A stretch of DNA of 38,574 nt, from positions 1-38,574 of the forward strand of contig NZ_JAQCNO010000059.1 in assembly GCF_028274965.1 (NCBI RefSeq), in the 5' to 3' direction. The notes below the pieces were generated by a model. It worked only from the letters and a program-made list of their open reading frames with translations. It made no database searches and was not told where the DNA came from. Both the position numbers and the translations under genes were made by a program. The DNA is from Natronomonas sp. (GTDB lineage Archaea; Halobacteriota; Halobacteria; Halobacteriales; Haloarculaceae). Positions 24,361 to 32,641 of the stretch are shown in pieces (within the stretch, counting starts at the first letter, position 1; every line of letters begins with the position of its first letter).

Positions 24361-25665
24361 ATGGACGATCGAACGTACACGGCAGACGCGGCGCCGGGCG
24401 GGACCGTCACCGTCGCCGGCTGGGTTCACGAGATCCGCGACCTCGGGGGGATCGCATTCGTTATCCTGCGCGATACGACCGGACGCATCCAGGTCAAATT
24501 CGAAAAAGAGGAGATGGACGACGACCTCGTCGAGACCGGTCTCGGCCTCTCGCGCGAGTCCGTCGTGTCGGTGACGGGCGACGTCGAGGAGGAACCACGC
24601 GCGCCGACCGGCGTCGAGATCACCCCCGAGTCCGTCGAGGTGCTGTCGGCGGCCGACACGGAACTCCCACTGGATCCGACCGGGAAGGTCGACGCCGAGT
24701 TGCCGACGCGGCTCGACAACCGGACGCTCGATCTCCGGCGCGAGGCGGGACAGGCGATCTTCTCGATCCGCGGCGAGATCCTCCGGGCGGTCCGGGAGGC
24801 GTTCCGGGAGGCGAACGCGACGGAGATCAACACCTCGAAGATCGTCGCGACCGGCACCGAGGGCGGAACGGAGCTGTTCCCGATCACGTACTTCGGCCGG
24901 GAGGCGTTCATGAACCAGAGCCCACAGCTGTTCAAGCAGCTCGCGGCGGGGTCGAACCTCGAGCGGGTCTTCGAGACCGGGCCGATCTTCCGGGCCGAGG
25001 AGCACAACACGCCTCGGCACCTCAACGAGGCTACCTCGATCGACTTCGAGGGGGCCTTCTGCGACGACGACGACGCGATGGAGATCTGTGAGTCGATCGT
25101 GGTCGCCGCCTACGAGGGCGTCGCCGAGAACTGCGCCGACGAGCTCGAGGCGCTCGGGATCGACGAGGAGTTTACGGTCCCGGAGAGGCCGTTCCCGCGG
25201 CTCAGCTACGAGGAGACGATCGAGCGGATCAACGCCCTCGGCGTGTTGGACGACCAGCTCGTGTGGGGCGACGACCTGCCGACGGAGGGCGAAACGGCGC
25301 TGGGCGCGGACGTCGGGCGGCACTACTTCATCACCGACTGGCCGGCCGAGGTCAAGCCCTTTTATATCATGGACCACGACGACGACGAGGCGCTGTCGAC
25401 GGGGTTCGACCTGATGCACCCCCGGATGGAACTCGTCTCCGGCGGCCAGCGCGAACACCGCTACGAGAAGCTCATCGAGGGCCTCGAGGCGCAGGGGCTC
25501 GACCCGGAGGCCTTCGAGTACTACACCCGGGCGTTCAGGTACGGGATGCCGCCCCACGCCGGGTGGGCCATCGGCGGCGAGCGGCTCATCATGACGATGC
25601 TGGAGCTCGACAACATCCGCGAGGCGGTGTTGTTCCCGCGGGACCGACAGCGTCTGAGCCCCTGA
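24361..25665 (+). CDS. aspS: aspartyl-tRNA synthetase, archaeal type, probably non-discriminating
   Basis: 434 residues, the archaeal/eukaryal class IIb form without the bacterial insert. The N-terminal OB fold binds the anticodon ([20 protein letters not shown]). Class II motifs follow: motif 2 region [20 protein letters not shown], and motif 3 [16 protein letters not shown] near the C-terminus. Specificity residues: H23 in [10 protein letters not shown] and P82 in RAPTGVEI, at positions held by Trp26 and Lys85 in the discriminating Thermococcus enzyme. The His/Pro pair is the signature of AspRS that also charges tRNA-Asn with Asp, feeding the GatCAB amidotransferase. This agrees with the known transamidation route to Asn-tRNA in Haloferax. 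Confidence 0.96.
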   Translation: MDDRTYTADAAPGGTVTVAGWVHEIRDLGGIAFVILRDTTGRIQVKFEKEEMDDDLVETGLGLSRESVVSVTGDVEEEPRAPTGVEITPESVEVLSAADTELPLDPTGKVDAELPTRLDNRTLDLRREAGQAIFSIRGEILRAVREAFREANATEINTSKIVATGTEGGTELFPITYFGREAFMNQSPQLFKQLAAGSNLERVFETGPIFRAEEHNTPRHLNEATSIDFEGAFCDDDDAMEICESIVVAAYEGVAENCADELEALGIDEEFTVPERPFPRLSYEETIERINALGVLDDQLVWGDDLPTEGETALGADVGRHYFITDWPAEVKPFYIMDHDDDEALSTGFDLMHPRMELVSGGQREHRYEKLIEGLEAQGLDPEAFEYYTRAFRYGMPPHAGWAIGGERLIMTMLELDNIREAVLFPRDRQRLSP

Positions 25666-25975
25666 GAGGGCTCCGGGACCGAGCCGACCGTCCGCCGGAC
25701 GACGAAAGCGAGGGGGCGGGGCGGGCACGGACACCGCGATTTTCGCGTTCTGTACGCCGATCAGGGCTACCTCCAGGCCGCCTTCGAGCACCCAAAACCG
25801 GGCGAGCCGCATCGATCAGAGGCGACCGAACGCCACGGAGCGGCCGGTCGATGCCGGGGCGTCCTCGGTGTTCGCTGTCCGGTGTGCACTTTCCGTGGCA
25901 CTCGATGTAGCTCAATGGTATCAGACGGTTTTCAGCGACAATTTTATATACCCGTAGCGCGTTTGTTTAGTTACA
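25666..25975. other. 310-base gap between aspS and the phasin-like gene
   Basis: No gene is supported. Frames are open on both strands (for example a + frame running from about 25730 into the next gene), but none has a start signal or recognisable product. The last 75 bases hold a tRNA-like string (25905-25926, GATGTAGCTCAATGGTATCAG) and the promoter of the next gene. The tRNA-like part has the look of an acceptor plus D-arm. But the D-stem does not close and no anticodon or T-arm follows. Confidence 0.5.
25943..25950 (+). promoter_or_regulatory. strong TATA box of the phasin-like gene
   Basis: TTTATATA, centred about 29 bases before the ATG at 25976. It is the best TATA match in the window and predicts high expression from a leaderless or almost leaderless transcript. 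Confidence 0.7.
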
Positions 25976-26584
25976 ATGAGCGAATACAGTTCGCCGGTTA
26001 CGATGATGTTCGAGTTCCAGCGCAACGCGATCCAGGGGGCCCACGAGGCCGTCGAGAACAGCGTCGAGATGCAGAAGAACGCGAGCGAGACGTTCGTCGG
26101 CAACTTCGATCCCGCCCGCGACGTCTCCGAGCAGAGCACGAGCCTCGTCCGAACCGGCGTCGACACGTACTTCGACGCGGTCGAGTCCGCCGTCCCCGGC
26201 GGCAGCGGCCTCGACGAGGTCCGCACGATGCTGCACGACGGCCTCGACACCGTCGAGGAGAGCCAACTCGACGCGATCGACCAACTCGAGGCGAACGTCC
26301 GCGAGGGGACGGAATCGAGCGAGGAGCTTCTCGACGAGTTCCTCGCCGCCCTCGACGAGCAGGTCACGACGCTGCTCGAGACCCACGAGGACCTCGAGGC
26401 CCAGACCGTCGAGGGGCTCGAACAGATCGAGGAGGCCCTCGACGAGCTCCAAGGCGAGTTCGAGGCCCGCAGCGAGGAGATGCAGGGGCAGTTCGAATCC
26501 CAGGCCGAGGCCATCCAGGAACAGCTCGAGGACATGACCGAGAGCATGCAGGACGCCGCCGACACCGCCGACCTCACGGCCTGA
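25976..26584 (+). CDS. phasin-like acidic coiled-coil protein
   Basis: 202 residues, very rich in Glu, Asp, Gln and Ala, and almost entirely helical. The N-terminus (MMFEFQRNAIQGAHEAVENS, then QKNASETFVGNF and STSLVRTGVDTYFDAVESAV) resembles phasins, the coat proteins of polyhydroxyalkanoate granules. Residues about 75-195 form long heptad-like repeats (LEQIEEALDELQGEFEARSE). No polyester synthase gene lies nearby, so the granule link is an inference. Strong promoter upstream and a T-rich terminator downstream mark it as an independent, abundant transcript. It could instead be a general coiled-coil scaffold. Confidence 0.75.
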   Translation: MSEYSSPVTMMFEFQRNAIQGAHEAVENSVEMQKNASETFVGNFDPARDVSEQSTSLVRTGVDTYFDAVESAVPGGSGLDEVRTMLHDGLDTVEESQLDAIDQLEANVREGTESSEELLDEFLAALDEQVTTLLETHEDLEAQTVEGLEQIEEALDELQGEFEARSEEMQGQFESQAEAIQEQLEDMTESMQDAADTADLTA

Positions 26585-26604
26585 TCGCGGGCGCCGCGCG
26601 GAGC

Positions 26605-26631
26605 TTCTGTTCTGTTTTCTGTTTCGCTTTC
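26605..26631 (+). terminator. oligo-T terminator of the phasin-like gene
   Basis: Series of T-rich tracts (TTCTGTTCTGTTTTCTGTTT) begins about 20 bases after the stop codon. Archaeal termination depends on such U-rich runs. Confidence 0.6.
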
Positions 26632-26650
26632 GGCGACCGGGGACCGACGG

Positions 26651-26658
26651 GTACACAA
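26651..26658 (+). promoter_or_regulatory. possible TATA-like box of the Get3/ArsA gene
   Basis: TACACAAG lies 23-30 bases before the ATG at 26681. It is a weak match, placed by distance. Confidence 0.3.
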
Positions 26659-26680
26659 GCCGCCGCTCCCGAACCCCGGT

Positions 26681-27745
26681 ATGAGCGAACTCACCGTCGA
26701 GGCGGTCGAATCGATCGAGGAGGGCGACCTCCCGGTCGGCGTCGACGCCCCGGAGTACGTACTCTACGGCGGGAAAGGCGGCGTCGGGAAGACGACCTGC
26801 GCCGCCGCGACCGCGATCGCGAGCGCCCGCGGCGGCATCTCGACGCTCGTCGTCTCGACCGACCCGGCGCACTCGCTTTCGGACGCGCTCGGGACGGACA
26901 TCCCGGCCGAGCCGACGCGCATCCGGGAGGACGACCCGCTTTTCGCCGTCGAGATCGACCCCGAGGCCGCGGGCGTCGACGTCGGTGGGCCGTTCGCGCC
27001 GTCGGACGGCGCGGGAACGGAAACGGCGTGGGACGACGCAGACGCCGGCGCTGGCGGGATGGGCGCGCTTTTCGGCGGCGGCGGCGCGAACCCGCTTGCC
27101 GGCGCGATGCCCGGGGCCGACGAGGCGGCCGCGATGCAGTTGCTCCTCGAACACCTCGACGATCCGCGGTTCGACCGCGTCGTCGTCGATACGGCCCCGA
27201 CCGGTCACACGCTCCGCCTGCTCGAGTTGCCCGAGGCGATGGACTCGATGCTCGGACGGCTGCTCTCGTTCAAAGAGCGGCTCTCGGGGATGACAGAGGG
27301 GCTCGGCGGGCTCATCGGCGAGGGCACAGAGGAGGGGACGGCGGGACTGCGGGAGCTCTCGGCGCGGATCGAGCGGCTCCGGGCGGCGCTCGAGGACCCC
27401 GATCGGACCGACTTCCGCGTCGTCATGATCCCCGAAGAGATGAGCGTGACCGAAAGCGAGCGGCTCGTCGATCGCCTGGAGTCGTTCGGGATCCCCGTCC
27501 GGACGGTCGTCGTCAACCGCGTCAGCGAGGACCTCACCGCCGCCGCGGGGCTCGACGAGGAGTGGTTCGTCGCCCCCGACACCGAGCACTGCGAGTTCTG
27601 TCGCCGGCGCTGGGAGGTACAGCGGAACGCCCTCGAGCGGGCCCAAACGCTGTTCCGGGGGCGGGCGGTCAAGCGGGTGCCGCTGTTCGCCGAGGCGGTC
27701 AGAGGCGAGGCGATGCTCGGCGTCGTCGCGAGCTGTCTGGACTAA
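26681..27745 (+). CDS. ArsA/Get3 (TRC40) family ATPase
   Basis: 354 residues. Deviant Walker A GGKGGVGKTT (30-39), switch I STDPAHSLSDALG, switch II DTAPTGHTLRLLELP. C304 and C307 (HCEFC) form the CxxC pair that binds zinc at the dimer interface in Get3. This favours a Get3-type tail-anchored protein targeting role over arsenite pumping, which uses other cysteines and an ArsB partner not seen here. Between residues 123 and 148 there is a Gly/Ala/Met-rich loop (GGMGALFGGGGANPLAGAMP) placed where Get3 carries its client-binding subdomain. The gene converges with the glycerate kinase gene and the two overlap by 4 bases. Confidence 0.9.
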   Translation: MSELTVEAVESIEEGDLPVGVDAPEYVLYGGKGGVGKTTCAAATAIASARGGISTLVVSTDPAHSLSDALGTDIPAEPTRIREDDPLFAVEIDPEAAGVDVGGPFAPSDGAGTETAWDDADAGAGGMGALFGGGGANPLAGAMPGADEAAAMQLLLEHLDDPRFDRVVVDTAPTGHTLRLLELPEAMDSMLGRLLSFKERLSGMTEGLGGLIGEGTEEGTAGLRELSARIERLRAALEDPDRTDFRVVMIPEEMSVTESERLVDRLESFGIPVRTVVVNRVSEDLTAAAGLDEEWFVAPDTEHCEFCRRRWEVQRNALERAQTLFRGRAVKRVPLFAEAVRGEAMLGVVASCLD

Positions 27746-29067
27746 GCGCCGTCGGCGTCCGGCGCCGGAACGACGAGCACCCGGAGGTCGTTGACGTTCG
27801 TTCCGGTCGCCCCGGTCCGCAGGAGTCCGCCGGCGCGGTTCAAAAAGCCGTGGCTGTCGTTGTCCTCGAGCGCCGCGCGGGCGGCCGCCGCGTCGTCGAT
27901 CGCGGCCCCATCGAGCAGCGCGCCGGCGGCGTCGGTGCTCCCGTCGTGGCCGTCGGTGTCGACGGCCCCGAGAACGACCCGATCGGGGGCGGCCGCCGCG
28001 GCGGCGAGGACGAACTCCTGGTTCGGACCGCCATCGCCCGAGCCGCTCACCCTGACTGTCGTTTCGCCCCCCGAGAGGACGACCGCGGGCGGCTCTATCG
28101 GGTCGCCGCGGTCGGCCGACTCCGCCGCGATCGCGGCGTGAAACCGCCCCGACTCCGCCGCGTCGCCCTCGATCCGCGCCGAGAGGACACAGGCCCCGTA
28201 GCCGCGCTCGGTCGCCGTCCGGCGGGCGGCGTCGATCGCGTCGCGACCGGAGGCGACGACGTGGTTGTCGACCCCTGAGACGGCGGGGTCGCGGGGGTCG
28301 ACGCGCCGCAGGTGCGCCCGAACCGGCGCCGCCTCGACGCCGTAGCGATCGAGGACGCCGAGGGCGGCGGCGGGGTCCGTGGCCGTCGGTACCGTCGGGC
28401 CGCTCGCGATGACGGCCGGGGCGTCACCGACGACGTCGCTGACGAGGACCCCGACGACGGTCCCCGGGGCCGCCGTGGCGGCGAGGCCGCCGCCTTTGAT
28501 CTCCGAGCAGGCCCGCCGGACGGTGTTCGTCTCGTCGATCGGCGCGCCGGCGGACAGCAGACCGTCGGTGACCGCCCGGACGTCGCCGGCGGAGAGGTCG
28601 CCGGCGGGGGCACAAAGCAGCGCGCTGCCGCCGCCGGCGACCGTCGCGAGGACGAGCGTCCGTTCGTCCGCCGCGGCGGCGGCCTCGAGGACGGCCCGGG
28701 CACCCGCAACGCTTCCCGCCCCCGGCGTCGGGTGTTCGCCCTCGCGGACGGTTACCCGATCCGTGTCCGCGGACGCCGTTCGTTCGTTCGTGACGACGAC
28801 GCCGCCGGTGATCCGATCGCCCAAGAGCGTCTCGAGGGCCGCGGCCAGTTCGTCTGCGGCCTTTCCGCCGCCGAGCACCCGGACCGAGTCGTACGCCGAG
28901 AGGTCGTACTCGGCGTCCCGGACCGAGAGCGTCTCGCCGTCGAGGGCGCAGTGTCGTTCGACGGCCCGGGCGGGGTTTGCGGCCTCGATCCCGGCGGCGA
29001 GACACGACAGCGCGAGGTCGTGGGCGGGCGTCGCCGCTAGCCGGTCGCGGTCGGCGAAGGCGCTCAC
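27742..29067 (-). CDS. glycerate 2-kinase, MOFRL family
   Basis: 441 residues, full length for the DUF4147/MOFRL glycerate kinase family. N-terminal nucleotide-binding domain: VRVLGGGKAADELAAALE, then GGVVVTNE, TVREGEHPTPGAGSV, VAGGGSALLCAP and CSEIKGGGLA. The C-terminal MOFRL domain carries LSGGETTVRVSG, GGPNQEFVLAAA, DTDGHDGSTDAAGA and NDSHGFL. It makes 2-phosphoglycerate from glycerate and ATP, joining serine or sugar-acid breakdown to glycolysis. Its start overlaps the end of the SDR gene by 4 bases (ATGA), so both are on one transcript, SDR first. Confidence 0.93.
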   Translation of the reverse strand: MSAFADRDRLAATPAHDLALSCLAAGIEAANPARAVERHCALDGETLSVRDAEYDLSAYDSVRVLGGGKAADELAAALETLLGDRITGGVVVTNERTASADTDRVTVREGEHPTPGAGSVAGARAVLEAAAAADERTLVLATVAGGGSALLCAPAGDLSAGDVRAVTDGLLSAGAPIDETNTVRRACSEIKGGGLAATAAPGTVVGVLVSDVVGDAPAVIASGPTVPTATDPAAALGVLDRYGVEAAPVRAHLRRVDPRDPAVSGVDNHVVASGRDAIDAARRTATERGYGACVLSARIEGDAAESGRFHAAIAAESADRGDPIEPPAVVLSGGETTVRVSGSGDGGPNQEFVLAAAAAAPDRVVLGAVDTDGHDGSTDAAGALLDGAAIDDAAAARAALEDNDSHGFLNRAGGLLRTGATGTNVNDLRVLVVPAPDADGA

Positions 29068-29891
29068 GTGCTGAACCGCCGGATGGCCTCGAAGATCCGG
29101 TCTTCGATCCGGTCCGGGAGGTACCTCGCGTACGCGAGCAGTTGCGCCGCGCGCCCGACGACGTACCGCGGTTCGGGGTCGGGGGTGACGGCGGCCTCGA
29201 GGATCGCCTCGGCGACGGCCGCCGGGTGGACGGCGATCGGGCTGTCGGCGCCCAAGAGCGCCGCGTCCGTCTGGAACTCATAGAGGTCCGCGTAGGCGTC
29301 GGTCCGATCGAGGCGACCGAGTTCGTCCTCGACGCGGTCCCGGAAGTCCGTCTGAACCGGGCCGGGCTGGACGACGCTGACGTCGATCCCGAAGGCCTCG
29401 AGTTCGCGCCGCAGCGAGTCGCTGTACCCCTCGATGGCGTGTTTCGACGCCGAGTACGCGCCCATCCCCGGCGGGGCGATCCGCCCGGCCAGCGAGGAGA
29501 CGTTGACGATCGTCCCGTCGCCCCGCTCGCGCATATGCGGCAGCGCCGCCCGGACGAGCCGGTGGGGGCCGAACACGTTGACGTCGAACTGCGCCTCGAA
29601 GCGGTCGTCGTCGACGTCCTCCAGGGGGCCGTGTTGGCCGTAGCCGGCGTTGTTGACGACGGCGTCGATGCGGCCGTCCGTCTCGACGACGCGATCGATC
29701 ACGCGGGTCACGTCCTCCGGATCGCGGACGTCGAGGGTGCCGATCTCACAGCCGGCCTCGCCGAGCGTTTCGATGTCGGCGGGGTTCCGCGCCGTCGCGT
29801 AGACGCGCCACTCATCGTCCAAGAACGCGTACGCGGCCGCCCGGCCGATGCCGGACGAACAGCCACTGATGACGACCGTCCGAGTGCTCAT
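29064..29891 (-). CDS. short-chain dehydrogenase/reductase (SDR), classical type
   Basis: 275 residues. Cofactor motif SGCSSGIGRAAAYAF, NNAGYG at the Rossmann core, and catalytic YSASKH with the upstream Ser in VNVSSLAG. The sequence continues past the core with PAAVAEAILEAAVTPDPEPR and a C-terminal helix. The basic residue in TARN suggests NADP(H) preference. The substrate is unknown; the overlap with glycerate kinase suggests a role in a carbohydrate or hydroxy-acid pathway. A possible promoter (AACTACC-like) is about 25 bases upstream. Confidence 0.9.
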   Translation of the reverse strand: MSTRTVVISGCSSGIGRAAAYAFLDDEWRVYATARNPADIETLGEAGCEIGTLDVRDPEDVTRVIDRVVETDGRIDAVVNNAGYGQHGPLEDVDDDRFEAQFDVNVFGPHRLVRAALPHMRERGDGTIVNVSSLAGRIAPPGMGAYSASKHAIEGYSDSLRRELEAFGIDVSVVQPGPVQTDFRDRVEDELGRLDRTDAYADLYEFQTDAALLGADSPIAVHPAAVAEAILEAAVTPDPEPRYVVGRAAQLLAYARYLPDRIEDRIFEAIRRFST

Positions 29892-29979
29892 GGTGGCCCA
29901 TCGCGGTCGCGGTAGTTAGTGGTGTCCGTCTGCGGGCGATGCCGACAGGATGAATGTGCCGTCGGTCGAAGCGACGCCG

Positions 29980-30654
29980 ATGGCTGATCGGGAGTACGAC
30001 GGCCTGCTCTTGGACCACGACGGCGTCGTCGTGACGATCGAATCGGAGTCGACACTGCGGGACGCCGCGCGGGCAGCGTTCGCCGACGTGGGCGTCTCCG
30101 AGCCCCGACCGGAGGACGTCGACACCGTCTCGATCGACGTGTCTATCGCGGCGTTGAACGCCGTCGCCGACCGCTACGGCGTCGCCCCCGGGCGGCTCTG
30201 GCGGCGCCGCGAGGACCGGATCGAGGCGTCGCTCCGGGCGGCGGTCGAAAGCGGACGCAAAACCCCCTACGACGACGTATCACGCCTCGAGGTAGTCGAC
30301 GTTCCTCTCGGGGTCGCGAGCAACAACCAGGCCCGGATCGTCGAGTTCGTGCTGCGGAGCCACGGGCTCAGAGAGCACTTCGAAACGGTGCGGGCGAGGC
30401 CGCCGACCGTAGAGAGCCTGCGCCGAAAGAAGCCCGAGCCGACGTATCTCGAGGCGGCGGCGACCGATCTCGGCTGCGAGAACCCCCTCTATGTCGGCGA
30501 CAGCGAAAGCGATGTCGTCGCGGGACGGCGGGCGGGGATCGACACCGTCTTTCTCCGCCGGTCGCACAACGCCGCCCGCCGGCTGGACGCCGAACCGACC
30601 GCCGAGGTCGGCGGTCTCGGCGAGGTCGTCAGGATGTTGCGTCGGTCCGACTGA
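29980..30654 (+). CDS. HAD-superfamily hydrolase (phosphatase-like)
   Basis: 224 residues from the ATG at 29980. An earlier in-frame ATG at 29950 would add an unconserved ten residues. The four HAD motifs are present: LLLDHDGVV (nucleophile Asp and acid Asp), GVASNNQ, K in RRKKPEPTYLEAA, and YVGDSESDVVAG. The cap is small and helical. The order and spacing fit phosphoglycolate-phosphatase-like or nucleotidase members, but the substrate cannot be told. It is a single gene divergent from the SDR and converges with the endonuclease V gene after 40 bases. Confidence 0.88.
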   Translation: MADREYDGLLLDHDGVVVTIESESTLRDAARAAFADVGVSEPRPEDVDTVSIDVSIAALNAVADRYGVAPGRLWRRREDRIEASLRAAVESGRKTPYDDVSRLEVVDVPLGVASNNQARIVEFVLRSHGLREHFETVRARPPTVESLRRKKPEPTYLEAAATDLGCENPLYVGDSESDVVAGRRAGIDTVFLRRSHNAARRLDAEPTAEVGGLGEVVRMLRRSD

Positions 30655-30694
30655 TCCGTCCGACACGGATAAAAAACGGGTCGCGGCCGCCCGG

Positions 30695-31441
30695 TCACTC
30701 GGAGCGCTCCGAGCGGACCGTCTCGGCGTGTCTGTCGGCCAGCCGCGTCGGGCGCGGGAGCTTGTACTCGCCGCCGCAGGCGATCAGACACGCGAGCGCC
30801 GTCTCGGCCGACAGCCGGTGGCCGGGCGAGACGTAGACCGGGTTGATCCGCGTCGAGTCGGGGTACTGGCGGCTCTGGTAGGCGTGACCGACGACCGTCC
30901 CCGCCGGGGCCGTCATCGACTCGTCCGCCTCGATGGGGACCCGATCGCCGGCCGCGAGTTCGTCCGTCGGCGCCGCCGGACGGCCACAGAGGAGGCTCTT
31001 TGCGACCCCGAGGGCGGGCGTATCGAAGCAGACGCCGACGTGCGTTGCGATGCCGGCCTCGCGGTAGTGGATCCGCCCGCTGCCGTCGAAGACGAGCAGA
31101 TCCGGGTCGGTCTCGAGGGATTCGAGCGCCGGGACGATCGGCGGGCCCTCCCGAAACGAGAGGAGCCCCGGCACGTACGGCATCCGCAGTGGGGCGGTGG
31201 CGCTCGCGCGCTCGACGACCTCCCCGGCCCGGAGAACGACGACGGCCGACACCGCCCGGTCGTCGAGGAAGGCCTGATCGACGCCGGCGACGAGCGACTC
31301 CCCGCGCCGGATCGATCCGGGCGTGATCCCGGCGGCGTCCTCGAAGCGGGCCGCCGCCGCGAGTGCCCGCTGTGTCGCTTTCAGTTCCTCGTGGGCGTCG
31401 GCGGGATCGTCGGGCCGGAACCGCGGTTCCGCGACCCGCAT
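30695..31441 (-). CDS. nfi: endonuclease V (deoxyinosine 3' endonuclease)
   Basis: 248 residues. Initiates repair of deaminated adenine by nicking near inosine. Landmarks are VAGVDQAF (D55), the wedge motif MPYVPGLLSFREGP (E98), VFDGSGRIHYREAGIATHVG (D119) and SPGHRLS (H208). These are the metal-binding and product-recognition residues of the family, and the 21-residue E-to-D spacing matches the E. coli enzyme. The first codon directly follows the rhomboid stop, so the two form an operon with the protease first. Confidence 0.92.
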   Translation of the reverse strand: MRVAEPRFRPDDPADAHEELKATQRALAAAARFEDAAGITPGSIRRGESLVAGVDQAFLDDRAVSAVVVLRAGEVVERASATAPLRMPYVPGLLSFREGPPIVPALESLETDPDLLVFDGSGRIHYREAGIATHVGVCFDTPALGVAKSLLCGRPAAPTDELAAGDRVPIEADESMTAPAGTVVGHAYQSRQYPDSTRINPVYVSPGHRLSAETALACLIACGGEYKLPRPTRLADRHAETVRSERSE

Positions 31442-32371
31442 CTACGGGAACCGGCCGGGGCCGCCCGGACCGCCCGGACCGCCGCGACCGGGGCCGAGGT
31501 TCAGGCGCTTCGGGCCGCGGGTGATCCGATCTTTGATCCGGTTGCCGTACCACAGTCCGATCACTAAGCCGACGAGGTGTGCAAAGTGCGCGACGCCGTC
31601 GAGGATCCCGCCGTTGGAGACGAACGCGAAGATCGAAAACGCCGCAAAAAGCACCGTCAGCGTCCGGATCGACATCGGGATCACGAAGAAGACGAGCACC
31701 CGCAACTCGGGGGAGGTGATCGCCAACACGCCCATGATCGCCATGATCGCGCCCGACGCGCCGAGGACGGCGACCGCCTCGTTGGTCAGCAGGCCGACGC
31801 CGACCTGTCCGAGACCGGCGACGACGCCGCTTGCGAGAAACAGCGCCGCGAACTTCTTCGAGCCGACCTGTCGCTCGACGATCGGGCCGAAGAAGTACAG
31901 CGCGATGCCGTTGAAAAGCAGGTGCGCCGCGCTGCCGTGCGAGAAGACAGAAACGAGCCACGTCCAGACGTACTCCGGGTTCGCCGTGCTGAGCGTGAAT
32001 ATCGCGCGCCACGCGGTCCGATCGAGCGCGAGTAACGCGACGTTCTGGAGCGCGAAGACGACGACGGCGACGGCGAGAAACAGATACGAGAGGTTGTTCC
32101 TGAAATACGAGACGGGGCCGCCGGGGCCGAAGACGCCCGTCAGGCGCTCGAAGAGGCCCCTCGAGCCCCCGAGCGACGCCCCGGCCGAGTCGTCGCTGTC
32201 GATGGAGGCGTCGAAGCCGCTGTCGAAGACCCCCTCGGGGTCGTTCCAGTCCCGCAGGCTCGGGCAGTCGTGGTTCTCCGGGAGCCGGTGGTCCCCGCAG
32301 TAGGTGCCGCCGCAGTGCTGACAGTTGTACGGCATGTTCTCGTCGCTGCCACACGCGTCGCACTTCGCCAT
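31442..32371 (-). CDS. rhomboid intramembrane serine protease with N-terminal AN1 zinc finger (RhoII-like)
   Basis: 309 residues from the ATG at 32371, supported by a TATA-like GATTTTGC 24-31 bases upstream. A longer upstream frame runs through the tRNA-Ser gene and is rejected. Residues 4-36 form an AN1 finger with C4, C7, C17, C20, C25, H28, H34 and C36. An acidic linker leads to six membrane helices with HGSAAHLLFN (145-154), the nucleophile Ser206 in GASGAIMAIMG and His265 in HFAHLVG. It cleaves membrane proteins inside the bilayer. RhoII of Haloferax volcanii has the same AN1-rhomboid layout and affects glycosylation and surface proteins. It ends in a Gly/Pro-rich tail. Confidence 0.94.
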   Translation of the reverse strand: MAKCDACGSDENMPYNCQHCGGTYCGDHRLPENHDCPSLRDWNDPEGVFDSGFDASIDSDDSAGASLGGSRGLFERLTGVFGPGGPVSYFRNNLSYLFLAVAVVVFALQNVALLALDRTAWRAIFTLSTANPEYVWTWLVSVFSHGSAAHLLFNGIALYFFGPIVERQVGSKKFAALFLASGVVAGLGQVGVGLLTNEAVAVLGASGAIMAIMGVLAITSPELRVLVFFVIPMSIRTLTVLFAAFSIFAFVSNGGILDGVAHFAHLVGLVIGLWYGNRIKDRITRGPKRLNLGPGRGGPGGPGGPGRFP

Positions 32372-32394
32372 TACCGCCCGTAGTCGGCCCGCGA

Positions 32395-32402
32395 GCAAAA
32401 TC
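32395..32402 (-). promoter_or_regulatory. TATA-like box of the rhomboid gene
   Basis: Reverse strand GATTTTGC, 24-31 bases before the ATG at 32371. Confidence 0.45.
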
Positions 32403-32487
32403 GTTGGGATGTCCGGGTCCGAGACAGCCGTATCGGAGGCGTCGAGGTCGGCCGGCCGCATCGCTGTTGGTTCGGTACTCGGAGAGA

Positions 32488-32568
32488 CGCCGGGACAGGG
32501 ATTTGAACCCTGGATCCCTGAGGGAACACGCTTTCCAGGCGTGCGCCTTACCACTCGGCCATCCCGGC
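32488..32568 (-). tRNA. tRNA-Ser(GGA)
   Basis: The reverse strand starts GCCGGGATGGCCGAGTGG and ends TCCCGGC plus discriminator G. Acceptor GCCGGGA pairs with TCCCGGC. The D-arm is GCC-GAGTGGTAA-GGC. The anticodon stem CACGC/GCGTG holds the loop CTGGAAA with anticodon GGA. The long variable arm (TTCCCTCAGGGAT) is the class II feature of tRNA-Ser. The T-arm is CAGGG-TTCAAAT-CCCTG. No CCA is encoded, as is normal in haloarchaea. Confidence 0.96.
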
Positions 32569-32594
32569 TCGTAGGGACCTACCGCAGTCGGGTG

Positions 32595-32602
32595 GTTAAA
32601 AG
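32595..32602 (-). promoter_or_regulatory. TATA box of the tRNA-Ser gene
   Basis: Reverse strand CTTTTAAC, about 27-34 bases before the tRNA 5' end. Confidence 0.6.
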
Positions 32603-32641
32603 CTTCGCGTTGGGCGCCGGGAACGCTCTCGTCCCCGCTGA

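Noticed and set aside
25882-28278. 798-codon + strand frame through the phasin-like and Get3 genes
   Set aside because: Arg/Gly/Pro-rich shadow of two clear genes in another frame; no domain and no start signal.
32372-32554. N-terminal extension of the rhomboid gene
   Set aside because: It would run through the tRNA-Ser gene; the ATG at 32371 has its own TATA-like box and begins the AN1 finger.
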